Below the pieces are notes generated by a model. The model saw only the letters and a program-made list of their open reading frames with translations, was not told where the DNA came from and ran no database searches. A stretch of 64,000 nt of DNA from Cranoglanis bouderius. Lineage: Eukaryota; Chordata; Actinopteri; Siluriformes; Cranoglanididae. Made by a program: the position numbers and the translations under genes. Positions 32,105-43,315 of the stretch are shown in pieces. The DNA lies in assembly GCA_023630585.1 (NCBI GenBank), contig CM042552.1:19187069-19251068 (forward strand). The letters run 5' to 3'. The stretch's first letter is position 1; every line of letters starts with the position of its first letter.

Positions 32105-33674
32105 CAGTCATGTGAAAAAATAAGTACACCCCATGGAAATTGTTGGCTTTTTTAAATACACATATTTGGAGTAGCAAACATTTGATCCTCCTTGAAACAG
32201 TGCTTATTAATAAAGTTGATACACTATCAAATGATAGATTTTGTAGTCATTTTCACATTTTAAATGAACAATAAAACAGATCAAGAAAAAGTAAGTACAC
32301 TCCTACATTTATCACACCTTCAAATCCATAAAATTAGAATCAGGTTTTCAAGATTGGGTGCCAGTGATTAGAACCTGTTTAGGGAGTGCAGGTGGAACCT
32401 GTATTATTTATACCCCTCTCATATCTAGTGTCTGGTGTTCCCTTTACTATTGAGCTGTGTGGTGTCATCATGCCAAGATCTAAAGACTTCTGTAAGGCCT
32501 TCAGAAAAAAGTTTGTGGATGCCTATGAGTCTGGCAAGGGATTTTAAAAGATCTCCAAATTATTTTAAATACCACTGTACATTCCACTGTAAGGAAAATA
32601 ATCTACATTTTAGTGTAAATGGCGCAGATTTCAAACGACTGCCAATTTGTCCAGGACTGGCTGTCCCAGCAAATTCAGCTCAAGAGCAGACTGTCTGATG
32701 CAAAAAGAAGTTTCCAAGAACCCCAAATATCATCACAGGATCTGCTAGTAAGCTCTGCAACTGTTGGTGTCAAAGGACATGCTTCTACAATCAGAAAGAT
32801 TGCACAAATGTGACCTGCATGGGAGGCCTGCCAGGAAAAAGCCTTTGCTGTCTAAAAAGAACAGTAAAGCAAGACTTCAGTTTGCCAATGAGCATATAGG
32901 CAAAGACCAGGCCTTTTGGAATAATGTGCTCTGGACAGATGAATCAAAGATAGAGTTGTTTGGCCACAGTAACAGCAGACATCATTGGCACAGACCAAAG
33001 ACAGCTTTTCAGGAGAAGCACCTCATACCAACTGCGAAGCACGGTGGTAGAAATGTTATGGTTTGGGGTTGCTTTGCTGCATTCATTGATTAAACTATGA
33101 ATTCTGCATCATAACAAATTGTGCTTGAAGATAATGTGAGGCCATCTGTCCGAAAGTTGAAGTTGAACCAAAAGTGGACCTTTCAACAGGATAATGATCC
33201 TAAGCACACTAGCAAATCCACCAAGGAATGGCTCAAAAAGAAGAATTTTAGGGTTTGGCATGGCCTAGTCAAAGCCTGGATTTGAATCCCATTGAAATGT
33301 TGTTGAGGGATTTGAAACGGGCAGAACATGCAAGAAAACCCTCAAACATCTTGCAACTAAAAGAATGTTGCATGGAAGAGTGGTCAGAAAATTCCAGCAA
33401 GCCTGGTGGACATTTATGCAAAATGCCTACAAGAAGTTATTACTGCTAAAGGGGGCAATACTAGCTTCTTAGGTTTTCCACAGAAGAAGATCACATCTAT
33501 TGATAGTTCTGTTGAATAAATGATTGAAAAAGCTAATTTTCCTTGTGGTTTTGTTCAAGTATATCAGCTTTATTAATAGGCACTGTTTCAAAGAGGATCA
33601 AATGTTTGCTTGTCCAAATATGTCAAAAAAGCCAACAATTTCCATGGGGTGTACTTATTTTATCCACATGAATG
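32105..33674 (+). mobile_element. Tc1-like transposon, type D
   Basis: Terminal inverted repeats match well: CAGTCATGTGAAAAAATAAG on the left and the complement of CATTCATGTGGATAAAATAAG on the right. Both continue into 'tacaccccatggaaattgtt' and similarity persists for over 100 bp. TA flanks both ends (32103-32104 and 33675-33676). About 1.57 kb, the normal size for Tc1 elements. Confidence 0.9.
32471..33449 (+). pseudogene. Tc1-like transposase, type D, disrupted
   Basis: It starts MPRSKDFCKAFRKKFVDAYE at 32471. A TAA follows at what would be GKGF, then several frame changes. The piece 32764-33093 keeps RPARKKPLLSKKNSKARLQF and the first Asp (WTDESKIELFG). Near 33180 WTFQQDNDPKHTSKSTKEWL keeps the second Asp. 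At 33255-33449 WPSQSLDLNPIEMLLRDLKR keeps the third acidic residue. All catalytic residues are present, but the frame is broken at least four times. Confidence 0.88.
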
Positions 33675-33676
33675 TA

Positions 33677-34800
33677 GATCTTTAGTGATAGATTGTACAG
33701 CTTTAAATGTGAGTCGAGGACTGGACAAGCGCCTCAGGGTTCTACATCAGATCCGGTTCTATTGTATTCTTCTCACAGATGGAGGGGAGTGTTAATGACC
33801 TTTTCTCCCTCCCTCCTATCTCCTCTGTGCATCAGAGTCATTGTTCTTCCTCTTCATCCTCTGTAGGTCACTGTTTTTTAATTCCTGGCAGGCCGTTTTC
33901 TCACCATTTATGGTAATGGTGGATTAAAATGCAATTAACGCAACCTTTGTGAGAGGAGAAGGTCTTTAGGGTTTGTTGGATTGGCCATTAGACATACTGA
34001 TTGATTTTGAGGACATTCATGACGCTAAAGGTGATCGCAGACTCCAACTGTTTGAACAACAGTCAACTGATGTTAATTAAAGGAAGGAGAACAGTGCTGG
34101 ATGGTCTTACAAGGTTTAGTATTTGTGCATGCAAAGGTTTTCGCCAAGGAATTGATTCGGTTTACAGATTCCTACAGAACTGTTTATATGCCTCGGTATA
34201 AAATCATGTTAAATGTAATCCGACCCAAAGTCAACACTGTCGAAACAATTACAAAAAATAATTAGTCAACATCAACAATAATGGTTGTTTTTCTTCTTTT
34301 CAACGGGTTATTAAATGGATTATCTAGCTTGGACACAATTTTCATTTAGATTGGCCTCAAACAGTTTACTCAGTTCCGACAGAGGTGTGTTTATATATTA
34401 ACTTATGTTACTGTTCCCATTGTCCTTTCCATAACCCTACTTCGGATCTCTGCCAAAAGATTTCAGAGTTTTTATTATGAGTACGATTTAAAATGGATTA
34501 CTCCTGGAGTGCAGTCAGTGGATCAATAGACACGGTGAATACAATAATGCCTGATTTAGCTAATATTATCCTCCATGTCTTCCAAAAAAAAAAAAAAAAA
34601 GGATTAGAAATCCATATTGTGCTCAATGTTTAAGCCACTAATATAACGTGTTCCTCTGGGCTAATTAAATAAACAGTACATTGATTAACTAGCCTCATAA
34701 GCCAGATTTCCGGACTTCGCTACAGCTAGAGCTAGAGCTTTAACTTTTTTAAAAAGTCCTGAATATTCCACTCAGTGGAAATATAAATGCATCTTCAGTT
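33677..34800. other. Non-coding, nothing recognised
   Basis: 33860-33970 and 34300-34420 look unique. There is an A run of about 18 near 34586. No exon or known repeat was recognised. Confidence 0.45.
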
Positions 34801-34802
34801 AA

Positions 34803-35030
34803 CTGTATCCTGGTCAGGGCCACTGTGAACCCAGAGCCTATCCCGGGAACACTTGGTGTTAAGCAGGGACATACCCTGGACACCATTTATGTACTGACAT
34901 GTTCTTGGGAGGTGGAAGGAAACCAGAGAAACCTAAAAAAAAAAAGACACAAATGTTGGAAAAGCAGGCAAAACAGTAACTTGAGCTCAGGATTGAACCC
35001 TGGAGTTGTAAGGCAGCCTCTCTGCTATAT
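34803..35030 (-). mobile_element. tRNA-derived SINE, decayed (same kind as 44210)
   Basis: The reverse strand gives a B-box-like 'ctccagggttcaatcct' (34991-35007) and a body with 'ggtttcctt.cacctcccaa' and 'ggataggctctgggttcac' (reverse of 'gtgaacccagagcctatcc'). The order matches the plus-strand element at 44210-44475. Confidence 0.6.
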
Positions 35031-36785
35031 TTTTCCTAGTGATTTTTTAAGGAACACTTTAGAATGAAACAGCAATCAAAAGCCTATTCTCAGAAGCACT
35101 TCCGATGAAGCACTGAGATCGAACAGCAGGCTATTTCTGACTGACAGCTCCAGAAGAACGAAGTGCTGCTATGTAAAAAAAAAAAAAAGAAAGAAACCAC
35201 TGTGCATCTATTGCGTTTTCACCTAACAAATTAGGCCAATAGCAAACCAAATTTATTCTGAAGTAGCAATGCAGCTGGATAGAGACATTTATTGTCCATT
35301 TCCTCTTTTTCATTCTTTGTCCTCTTAGCTATGATTATTGGAGTGTAGCAGACCAGGAGTATAGAGCACAATATCTCTATTCTACAGTTTCATTCAATGA
35401 GGGATGCAGCTTCATTCACAGAATAGGAAAAGGCACTGGACCTGAAAAAAAGGTGCTGTTCAAAGTAGTTTTGCAATGAAACAGCCAGCAATAAAACAGT
35501 AGTTTGGGTTTTGACAACGGTGAAGATGATTTGGTTTAATTACCATAAATGCGAAATATAATTCCTGATGGTCTTCCTGTAGATATTGTAGCAGTATTGT
35601 CAGTTTTTCCACGTTGAAAAAATATGTGATCGCGTGCAGAAAACCCGTGGAAGTGAATTTCACCATAGGCTCTTAAATTATTGTCGGGAGAAAGTCACAT
35701 CTGAAACATGACACCGCATGACCTACATGGGAAAAGTAATCATGGGGAAATAAATTATGTGTATAAAAAAAAACATACGTGAAAGCAAATTAACTGTGAT
35801 CACACAATTACGTAGGAAATTAATGCAGCTTTCTGGGAAGTGGGAAGTCAGAATATGGAGTCACGTCATTTACAACTTCCAAGCCTTCAAGCTACAAAGT
35901 TGGAGAAAAACAAAAACATGAACGCCTCCATGTGTGTCATTTCTTACAAACAATATAGCCAGCTAACTCTGATGAGTGATGTATATTTACGTCCTCAGAA
36001 CAGAACAGCTCACTGAACTGTGCAGAGATGTCATTTTAGTAGAAGATAAAGACGTGCTAGAACTCTACGAGTGGATAAGAGTAAAGTATCAAAACAATCT
36101 CTTTCGCATTCAGGATTAATCATAAAACACTTTGTACTTGCCATCCAGTGAGAAATCAAGGCATCCATGGTTAGCCAATAATAGGTGTGTGAACGAATTT
36201 CATTTGACATGCTGAAAGGAAAATGAGCTCTGGGTGTATGACATGGCATACAAATATTATCATCGCTGTATATCAGAGAAGAACAGAATTAAATTAATCT
36301 AGGCGAGTGAGCAGAATAAAGACGATGTGAGAGTTCTTTTGTCTTTCTCTCTCCGCAGAATGCATCAACGCCATGAAGAGACAGTATAATTATCCTAGTT
36401 ATCATATTTCTCTCTCTACAGCTGGCACGGAGCCCATCTATTTATCATATTTAACACATGTACACTCTCTGACTAGCTGTTGCTGAGAGTTAGGATGTGT
36501 GTTGGTGTGTATATAACAACGTGCCAATTTCAGTTGTTCAATGAAGCTTCACATTCTACACATTTGTGGAGTAAAAGGTGGAGTGAAAACACCTTCCTTT
36601 CTCTAGGCAGTGCAAACTACTCGCCGATATTATGTGAATATTCACCTGAAGCAAGATGATTAGGAGTTTGGATGAGTGAAAGCCATTTGATATTAATACC
36701 ATACAAATCATATCACTGTATGTAACAGATTAAACAGACCTACACTAAAACGAGTACTCAGAGCTGATTTTATTTGAGAGAAATT
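35031..36785. other. Non-coding, nothing recognised
   Basis: No exon, RNA gene or clear repeat. The stretches at 36120-36245 and 36290-36400 look unique. Confidence 0.45.
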
Positions 36786-36965
36786 ACAACCCCACCCCCA
36801 GAAAACTTGGATTTTTTTTCTAAAATGCAATAAAAACAAAAATCTGTGATTTGTCAAGTCTCTTGAAACTTGACAAAAGTATAAAGAAAAGATATTCAAA
36901 GTTTTCACTGACCAACTTAATTGTATTTTGTAAATGTAAACAAATTTAGAATTTGATGCCTGCAA
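36786..36965. repeat. Fragment of a dispersed fish DNA repeat
   Basis: The run 'aaaatgcaataaaaacaaaa', 'atctgtgatttgt', 'actgaccaacttaattgtat', then 'atttagaatttgatg.ctgca' is the kind of sequence I associate with a widespread fish non-autonomous DNA transposon. The assignment is from memory and no ends are visible. Confidence 0.4.
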
Positions 36966-38370
36966 CGAAGAATGATCTATTTATTGTTCTTGCTACGCAT
37001 AGTCTTTGGAGTTGCTGCATCTCATTTCACTGTGCCTTTGTACCTGCTACAAATGCGCATCTGACAAATAAACCTTGCTAAAATATCATTTTCAATTTTA
37101 AACTGATGTGCAAATAATTCAATAGGCAAGCAAGGTGGTTTGTATTATTACATTATCATCATTCGAGAATTAACGGTACGCAAACCCCTGATTCTGATCA
37201 ATGGTGGTCATATATTAATTGGACACTTAGAAATCGAATCATATTGTATCACAGTAGGTTCAGTAGCATTGCCAAATATTGAATCACTGCCTTAAAAATG
37301 AAAATCATATCACTTGATGTTGAAACCTGGGATTTACACCCATACTGGACACTACATATGAAATGGTTAACTGCAGTGTCCCATTCAATTAACATAACCT
37401 CATGCTGCATTCATGGGTATGTAGTAAGGTTTGTGATGCTGCTAGTTTATTCATGTTTTGCATATATATATATATATTCTTTTTTAACTTTAGCCACTTG
37501 TCTCACTTACTTGTTTGGAGCCACATCCAGAAAATGCCTTGGATCGATTATCAGTTTCAAATCGTTTTATTTCTTTACACCAAGTTTTCATTTTTTATGA
37601 GTGCTATTTTTAGCAGACACCAGTCTTCAACCAGGTTCAAGGCACTAGGTCTAGGATTTGTTCTTTGATTTGTCTCTCTTGGGGAACCCTCAAGGGTGTT
37701 ATTTAGAAATCAGAGCTAAAAACTGTCCAAAGAACCAGTGAGGACACAAGGGATAGTATTTACATCAATACAACCTCCTACACACTTAATAATTAATGCT
37801 GTATATCGCCTTATTGATGATAACAAATTTTGAACAAAAAATGTAGAGGAGATATGTAAATGTTTTCTTGAGAGAGAAAAAAACTGTAGTAATGTCTGTA
37901 AAATAAAACTAAAATAATAAACAGAAATGTCTCCGCTCATATGGATGTCACGTCAATGGCAGAATCAGCATCGCACTACAATTCCCGAAATGCCTACAGA
38001 AATGGCCTCTGCATGGGTTTAATAAGAACTGCTTACAAAAAAAAGAAAGAAACACAAAAATCACAGGCATATGTTTGAATCTCAGTTTCTCAGTGGCAGT
38101 TGTATACAATTTGCTTGGGTTTTTTTTAAAATAGGGACAATGCCAGTGTTCTATTTACCTCTGTCTACTGTTTTGTTAAGATATGTTACATATATTTTTA
38201 AGTAAAAAAATACATATAAGCATTACAGCTTGTATCGCAAAAAAATCTGCCTTTTTGTTCTCTGTTCCTTTTAACTGCATAAACTCAAACATTAAGAGAT
38301 TAATCGGGAAAAAAAGACAGAATTGTGATTGCATGCCTTCATCCAAATAAATTTTTTTAGATAAAAACTG
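36966..38370. other. Non-coding, nothing recognised
   Basis: 36990-37080 faintly resembles a LINE 3' tail ('ctcatttcactgtgcctttg'..'acaaataaacc'). Otherwise unassigned, AT-rich. Confidence 0.4.
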
Positions 38371-38374
38371 AAAT

Positions 38375-38475
38375 GCACCATGCGATGGACTGGCATCTCA
38401 TACAGGGGATATGCTTCAGATCCAGCATGACTCTGACTAGGGTAAAACGGTTACGGAAAATGAATGGATGAACAA
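38375..38475 (+). repeat. SINE 3' fragment
   Basis: 'atgcgatggactggcatctc'..'ctctgactagggtaaaacgg'..'gaaaatgaatggatgaac' matches the 3' body of the fish SINE type also seen at 44400-44475 and, reversed, at 53560-53830. Confidence 0.6.
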
Positions 38476-38564
38476 CGTAAACTGAATTAATTTGTAATAA
38501 TAAAACTTTTTTGCTAAAAATGTATAGAATAGAAGAGTATCAACACCCCTCTCACCCCTTACCC

Positions 38565-38830
38565 AAAGCACACAGTTAATTCTGCTTTCATGGATGTAAA
38601 GCAATCGTCAATCCCAGGAGTGTCAGTCTCAGGAGTTACCTACCTGTTTCCCAACTGATGTGTGCCTTCCTGTAACACATTGGGACTTCGGAGAAGTTTG
38701 AGGATCCGTGTGCTGGATGTGTTTAAGGTGACAATCCAATCCAATCCAATCCACCATCAAAAAGAAAAATAAAGGTCATACAGAGCATGAAACATGAACA
38801 CAATGGGCAAAACCCAAGGTGTAGGTCAAT
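38565..38830 (+). repeat. 260-bp direct repeat, copy 1
   Basis: 'agttaattctgctttcatgg'..'tgtgccttcctgtaacaca'..'gacaatccaatcca' recurs at 39330-39590 at high similarity. This copy has an extra (ccaat)n expansion near 38738-38758. Confidence 0.85.
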
Positions 38831-39324
38831 TATAAATAAGAACCAGTGGTGTAGTCTGGGCCATACGCACATATACATACTTCTAAGGATACATACTTAC
38901 TTCTAAGGATCAATATTAGCATACACCCTCAGTATACCCACTTTTTTTGCTGTTTCAGAAGTCCCTAATCTACTCTTGTGTTAGCTTCCCATTTAACAAG
39001 TATCACGTTTTTGTTTTGTTTTTCCGTGAAACTCGCGATTCTTTGTTGTAATTGGTGCATTTTTATTTGAATTCCACCCTTCTTTGTCCCTGACAACCAC
39101 AGTCAACCGCCATCACTGCTGTCACTGACTGAAGACATTGTCCCACTGAAGCAGTCAGGTAAAATTAAAAAAGTGCTTGAATTGTACTGCCTACATGGGG
39201 CCTAAAAAATCAAAAGCCCAAGGTCTCTCTTCCCAGTTTGATCTGAACCTTAAAAATGTAAGCCTGTATAAAGTGGGAAGATAAGGATGAGGAAGGAGGA
39301 GAGAGGAAGATGCACCCATACCAC

Positions 39325-39590
39325 CAATAGCACATAGTTAATTCTGCTTTCATGGATGTAAAGCAATCATCAATCTCAGGAGCGTCAATCTTAGGAGTTA
39401 CCTACCCATTTCCCAACTGATATGTGCCTTCCTGTAACACAGTGGGACTTGGGAGAGGTTTGAGGATCCATGTGCTGGAGATGTATGGGGTGACAATCCA
39501 ATCCACCACCCAAAAGAAAAATCAAAGTCATACAAAGCATGAAACACGAACACAGTGGGCCAAATCCAAGGTGCATTCAAAAAATTATGC
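39325..39590 (+). repeat. 260-bp direct repeat, copy 2
   Basis: Second copy of 38565-38830, about 765 bp downstream. The open frames on both strands inside it have no recognised content. Confidence 0.85.
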
Positions 39591-39958
39591 AAAAGAAATG
39601 ACTGGATACAAAGCTCAGAACATATGTACACTCAAGAGTTGGCAAGACTTCGAAATGAATATTAGTTCAGGCTTGTTTTATATAGTGTGCAAACAGGAAA
39701 TGCCTGTCAATTAGTTCAGTACTCAAGGAGGTGGATCTCAGCTGGGTAAAAATTGTAATGTGACATTTTTTATTTTATTTTATTTTTTTAAAGGTATTTT
39801 TTAACAGTGAACTAGAGGTGAACTAGAGTGATCTGAAACTAAAGGGTGTTGTTACTTTTTATGTAACTAACAAGATTGTATCATTTAAAAACTTGAAAAC
39901 AGACAACCACGTATTGTTAATAGTCATAAATTCAAAAATCTGTTTCTATCATCATTTA

Positions 39959-40265
39959 CAGTATCTCACAAAAGTGAGTACACCCCTCACATTTTTGTAA
40001 ATATTTTATTATATCCTTTCATGGCACAACACTGAAGAAATGACACTTTGCTACAATGTAAAGTAGTGAGTGTACAGCTTGTATAACAGTGTAAATTTGC
40101 TGTCCCCTCAAAATAACTCAACACACAGCCATTAATGTCTAAACCGCTGGCAACAAAAGTGAGTACACCCCTAAGTGAAAATGTCCAAATTGGGCCCAAA
40201 GTGTCAATATTTTGTGTGGCCACCATTATTTTCCAGCACTGCCTTAACCCTGTTGGGCATGATAA
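39959..40265 (-). mobile_element. Tc1-like transposon end, type E (truncated)
   Basis: Starts after TA (39957-39958) with CAGTATCTCACAAAAGTGAG, repeats 'caaaagtgagtacacccct' internally at 40154 (a double-repeat terminal structure), and reaches the last transposase codons read on the minus strand ('ggccaccattattttccagc'). It then stops at about 40265. Only one end remains. Confidence 0.75.
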
Positions 40266-40339
40266 AATAACGTATGTACAAATTATGTCGCAATTAATAT
40301 TAAAGCACTTTCTTTATCTACTGTAATTCTCCCTCGAGA

Positions 40340-40389
40340 AACACACACACACAAACACACACACACACACACACACATACACACACACA

Positions 40390-40421
<32 letters not shown>
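40340..40421. repeat. (CA)n microsatellite
   Basis: CA repeats with three small interruptions, next to conserved block 5 copy d, mirroring the (GT)n next to copies a and b. Confidence 0.97.
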
Positions 40422-40424
40422 TCC

Positions 40425-40620
40425 TTATCAGTTATAATGACCTCACACTAATATACAGTGTGATGCGACTGCCAAGGAGTTATGAAAATGAGATGCTTGT
40501 TCACCTCAGTGGATGCCGGAATTGTTTGCATAAAACTGCATGTGAAAGTAACATGAGCAGAGGGTCAATAGAGGTGAAACACTATCTATAATACAGATAG
40601 ATTGCACATAATACATAAAT
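40425..40620 (-). promoter_or_regulatory. Conserved block 5, copy d (right arm, reversed)
   Basis: The reverse complement aligns along about 180 bp with 17810-17985, including 'atagtgtttcacct', 'gcaaacaattccggcatcca', 'ctcattttcataactccttg' and 'cacactgtatatta'. It is the right-arm partner of copy a. Confidence 0.7.
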
Positions 40621-41110
40621 TGCACACATCGGTATTCAGACCTCAGGCATAACTACAGACTAAAGCACTGCTCGGGCAGAGTGCCAAAAACAGAGGCGTG
40701 TCACAATTATGCATGATACGCATGGCTGTGAAGCTCACACTACAGTGTATAGGATTTGTTCTATGATACATGCTAATCAAAACCATGAGTCAGGGGGAAA
40801 AATATCCTGTATATTCTGCCAAATGCCAGTGCAGATACAGTAGATCAAAATTTATGTCCACAGTGTTTATTCTTGTCAGAGAAAAGTAAAGTATGGGTCA
40901 ATCCATCTCAAGTAGTTCAATAATTGTAAAGGTGGTTGCTTGACCATTTAAATTTTTCTAAAAAAATATCTTTTTTGAGTAATTATCTCTATGTATTGGC
41001 ATTTCAAAACCACCATTTGTTTTATTTATTTATTTATTTATTTATATTTTATTTTACTACTTACTTTTATTAACCATGGCAGCCATGACAACGCATTTTG
41101 GTTATACAGC
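40621..41110. other. Non-coding, nothing recognised
   Basis: AT-rich, with a (TTTA)n tract near 41020-41045. Confidence 0.45.
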
Positions 41111-42005
41111 TGTTTACGGAAACCTCAGTATCTCGACTTTAAGATACAAATCTGAAATTTTCACAGAAATAAGTCCTCTATAGTAACATTCTGCTGTGAA
41201 TATTGTGAGTCTGAGATTCCACTGGTTACAGAGCTAGGGCTAGTAGAAAATGCCTACTTTATTCATGCATTTTGAGAAACGAACAGATGTAATATAAGCA
41301 CAACAAATCATACAAATGAACAGTATTTCACAGTACTTATACTTCTAATTGACTGGCAACAGTGAAGCATGATCTATCACAGGGTTCTTCAAATCTGCAG
41401 AGTTTAGCTCCATCCTCCAAACTTACCTGCCTGTAATTTTCTAGTAATCCTGAAGACCTTGGTTAGCTTGTTCAGGTGTGTTTGATTAGTGTTGGAGCTA
41501 AACTCTGCAGGACAGTGGACCTCAAGGGCCAGATTTAAAGAACGCTGCTCTATCATGTTGGTACAGGTGTACAGTTGGTATGAGTGAATAGATTTTTTCC
41601 AAATATGGAATTACAGTGTTCAGTTGGATGTTTTACTAATGAACATTGTCATAAACAGAGCTGTGGAAACATAAACGGAACTGAGCTATAGTCACTTTTA
41701 ATGATTTTATCACAGGAGAAATGACACCACAGCTCTGTTTATGACACTGTTCATTTGTAAAACACCCCTGTACAACACTGTACAGTAATTCAATATTTGG
41801 ATAAAATCTGTTGTATGTCAATCATAAACATAATTACTGTAAAGTACTGTTCGTTTATATTATTTGTTAGGCTTCATTTCTCAAAATGCATGAATAAAGT
41901 AAGCTTTCCCCCCAGATTTCTACTAGCAGAATGCTACTATAGAGGACTTATTTGTGTGAAAATTTCAGGTTCGTATCTCGTCCCCCAACAGAGATACTCA
42001 ACCCA
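41110..42005. mobile_element. Fold-back repeat with long inverted arms
   Basis: 41130-41330 matches the reverse of 41830-42005: 'acctgaaattttcaca', 'aaataagtcctctatagta', 'ctttattcatgcattttgag' and 'gaacagta.tt.acagta'. Inner inverted pairs include 'catgatctatca' loops and 'gtcataaacagagctgtgg' (41649-41668) against 'ccacagctctgtttatgac' (41726-41745). The overall form is a nested palindrome with an inserted MITE at 41380-41547. Confidence 0.7.
41380..41547. mobile_element. 168-bp hAT-type MITE with 8-bp target duplication
   Basis: Ends CAGGGTTCTTCAAATCTG and the complement of CAGCGTTCTTTAAATCTGG. Flanked by ATCTATCA (41372-41379) and CTCTATCA (41548-41555), an 8-bp duplication with one change. 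The interior is itself palindromic around 'gagtttagctcc'/'ggagctaaactc'. Inserted inside the fold-back repeat. Confidence 0.8.
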
Positions 42006-42578
42006 AATTGAGGGGAATTTTTAAAAAATTGCACTTTCTTGCCCCCTAAATAAAAATAAGAGAAGTCTCAAACCTGAAATGTTCTGCATGTACACTATAC
42101 TTACCTAGGTACCCCCTAAAAAAAATTAAGACTGAGACTCGAACCCTTCCCATTTTAAATTGACCCTAAAAGTGGAACTGTGAGCAGTCTTGAGCATTAC
42201 ATTTGGACTTAAGTTCTAAGTCGAAGCAACAAGAATGTGCAAAACATTTATATATGTCCATGTCCATGCACAAAATTCATCAGTCTCCTTTATTTTCAAA
42301 TTAGCGACTCGATAACAACAAATCTTGTTGTTGTTGTTTTTTTTTTTTGAAATTTTGAGATGGGCTTTTTCTTACTTGAGCACTTTTTTTTTTTTTTTTC
42401 CTGAAAGCATTAGGGATGATGGTTATTAACATAAAGTCCGGATATTTAACATAATATTTTTGAATTTCAGCAAAAAAAAAAAAATTAAGAATTTGCATCA
42501 TAACATTAGCATACAATATTAGCTATGTTGTAAGTAAATCGGTTTCAAAGATTTACTTACATGGGACATAAATATAGG

Positions 42579-42611
<33 letters not shown>

Positions 42612-42860
42612 TTGTGTGTAATGTGCCTGTGAAACCAGGAAGATTACAGCACTATTCCTACTAGACATCTGTTCTGTTCATTGATTTACGCTGATTGTCT
42701 GCAGATATGAAATGCTTTTGGACAGAGTGTGCTTAAATTCATTCTGCCTGACTCAGCTTTTGCACATCATATGCCACATTCACACATTTTCTCAGATACT
42801 GATGTAGAAGCAAAACAGCTATTATATAAATAATGTTATCATTATAAATACATTTTTACA
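42006..42860. other. Non-coding, with A/T runs and (CT)n
   Basis: Homopolymer runs at 42337-42347, 42385-42400 and 42472-42483, and a (CT)n at 42581-42605. No gene. Confidence 0.5.
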
Positions 42861-42917
42861 CACTATACATTATGACAGGGTTATTTTAACATTAAAATAA
42901 ACACAAGTGACATTTAT

Positions 42918-42953
<36 letters not shown>

Positions 42954-43144
42954 AGCAGGTGCGCTTACTTCAATAACACTCCTCTCGAGGCCAAGCGCCT
43001 TCTTTCCAGCCAATCATAGAGGAGAGTGGGCGTGATTATGTAAATTAGGAGGCGGTTCCTTTCTGAGGTAAAGTTGTGTGAGTGCAGTTTTAGCAGCGCG
43101 GCTAACAGCCAAAGAACGCGGACACCGAGTTAGGACATGAGGAC

Positions 43145-43216
43145 ATGACGAAGAGAAATAAACTCATATTTACTCCCAGGACAGAGTTACACCGCGGATT
43201 TATTCTCAACATGTGA
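43145..43216 (+). CDS. Conserved 23-codon upstream ORF, right copy
   Basis: ORF in the inferred leader, beginning MTKRNKLIF and ending GFILNM with ATGTGA at its end. It lies 26 nt before the main ATG. The same-length ORF on the left arm differs by one residue. A one-residue difference in a region where the adjacent coding exon has suffered frame changes suggests constraint. A shorter ORF (ATG at 43137) precedes it. Confidence 0.5.
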   Translation: MTKRNKLIFTPRTELHRGFILNM

Positions 43217-43242
43217 TTTTTTGGAGATAGGGACGGGAAAAA

Positions 43243-43315
43243 ATGAAGGCGCCTCGTCTTGTTCAGTGTTTTGTGCTGGCGGTTGCTGTCATCCGGACGA
43301 GTCGCGCGCAGGCAG
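43243..43315 (+). CDS. First coding exon of an unidentified secreted or membrane protein
   Basis: The ATG at 43243 has a good context (A-rich, A at -3). The exon reads MKAPR (n-region), LVQCFVLAVAVI (hydrophobic core) and RTSRAQA (c-region with an A-Q-A cleavage motif). It then ends with one base of a Gly codon at the donor GGCAG|GTAAAA. This is a typical signal-peptide exon of a receptor, adhesion or secreted protein with a phase-1 first intron. Conserved blocks 4, 3, 2 and 1 follow downstream, inside what would be a long first intron. No second exon was recognised before 64000, so the protein cannot be named. Confidence 0.55.

Noticed and set aside
36340..36385. Possible coding exon after 'ttctctctccgcag'
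   Set aside because: A good acceptor-like pyrimidine tract, but the open stretch after it is too short and has no donor in a consistent phase or recognisable protein.
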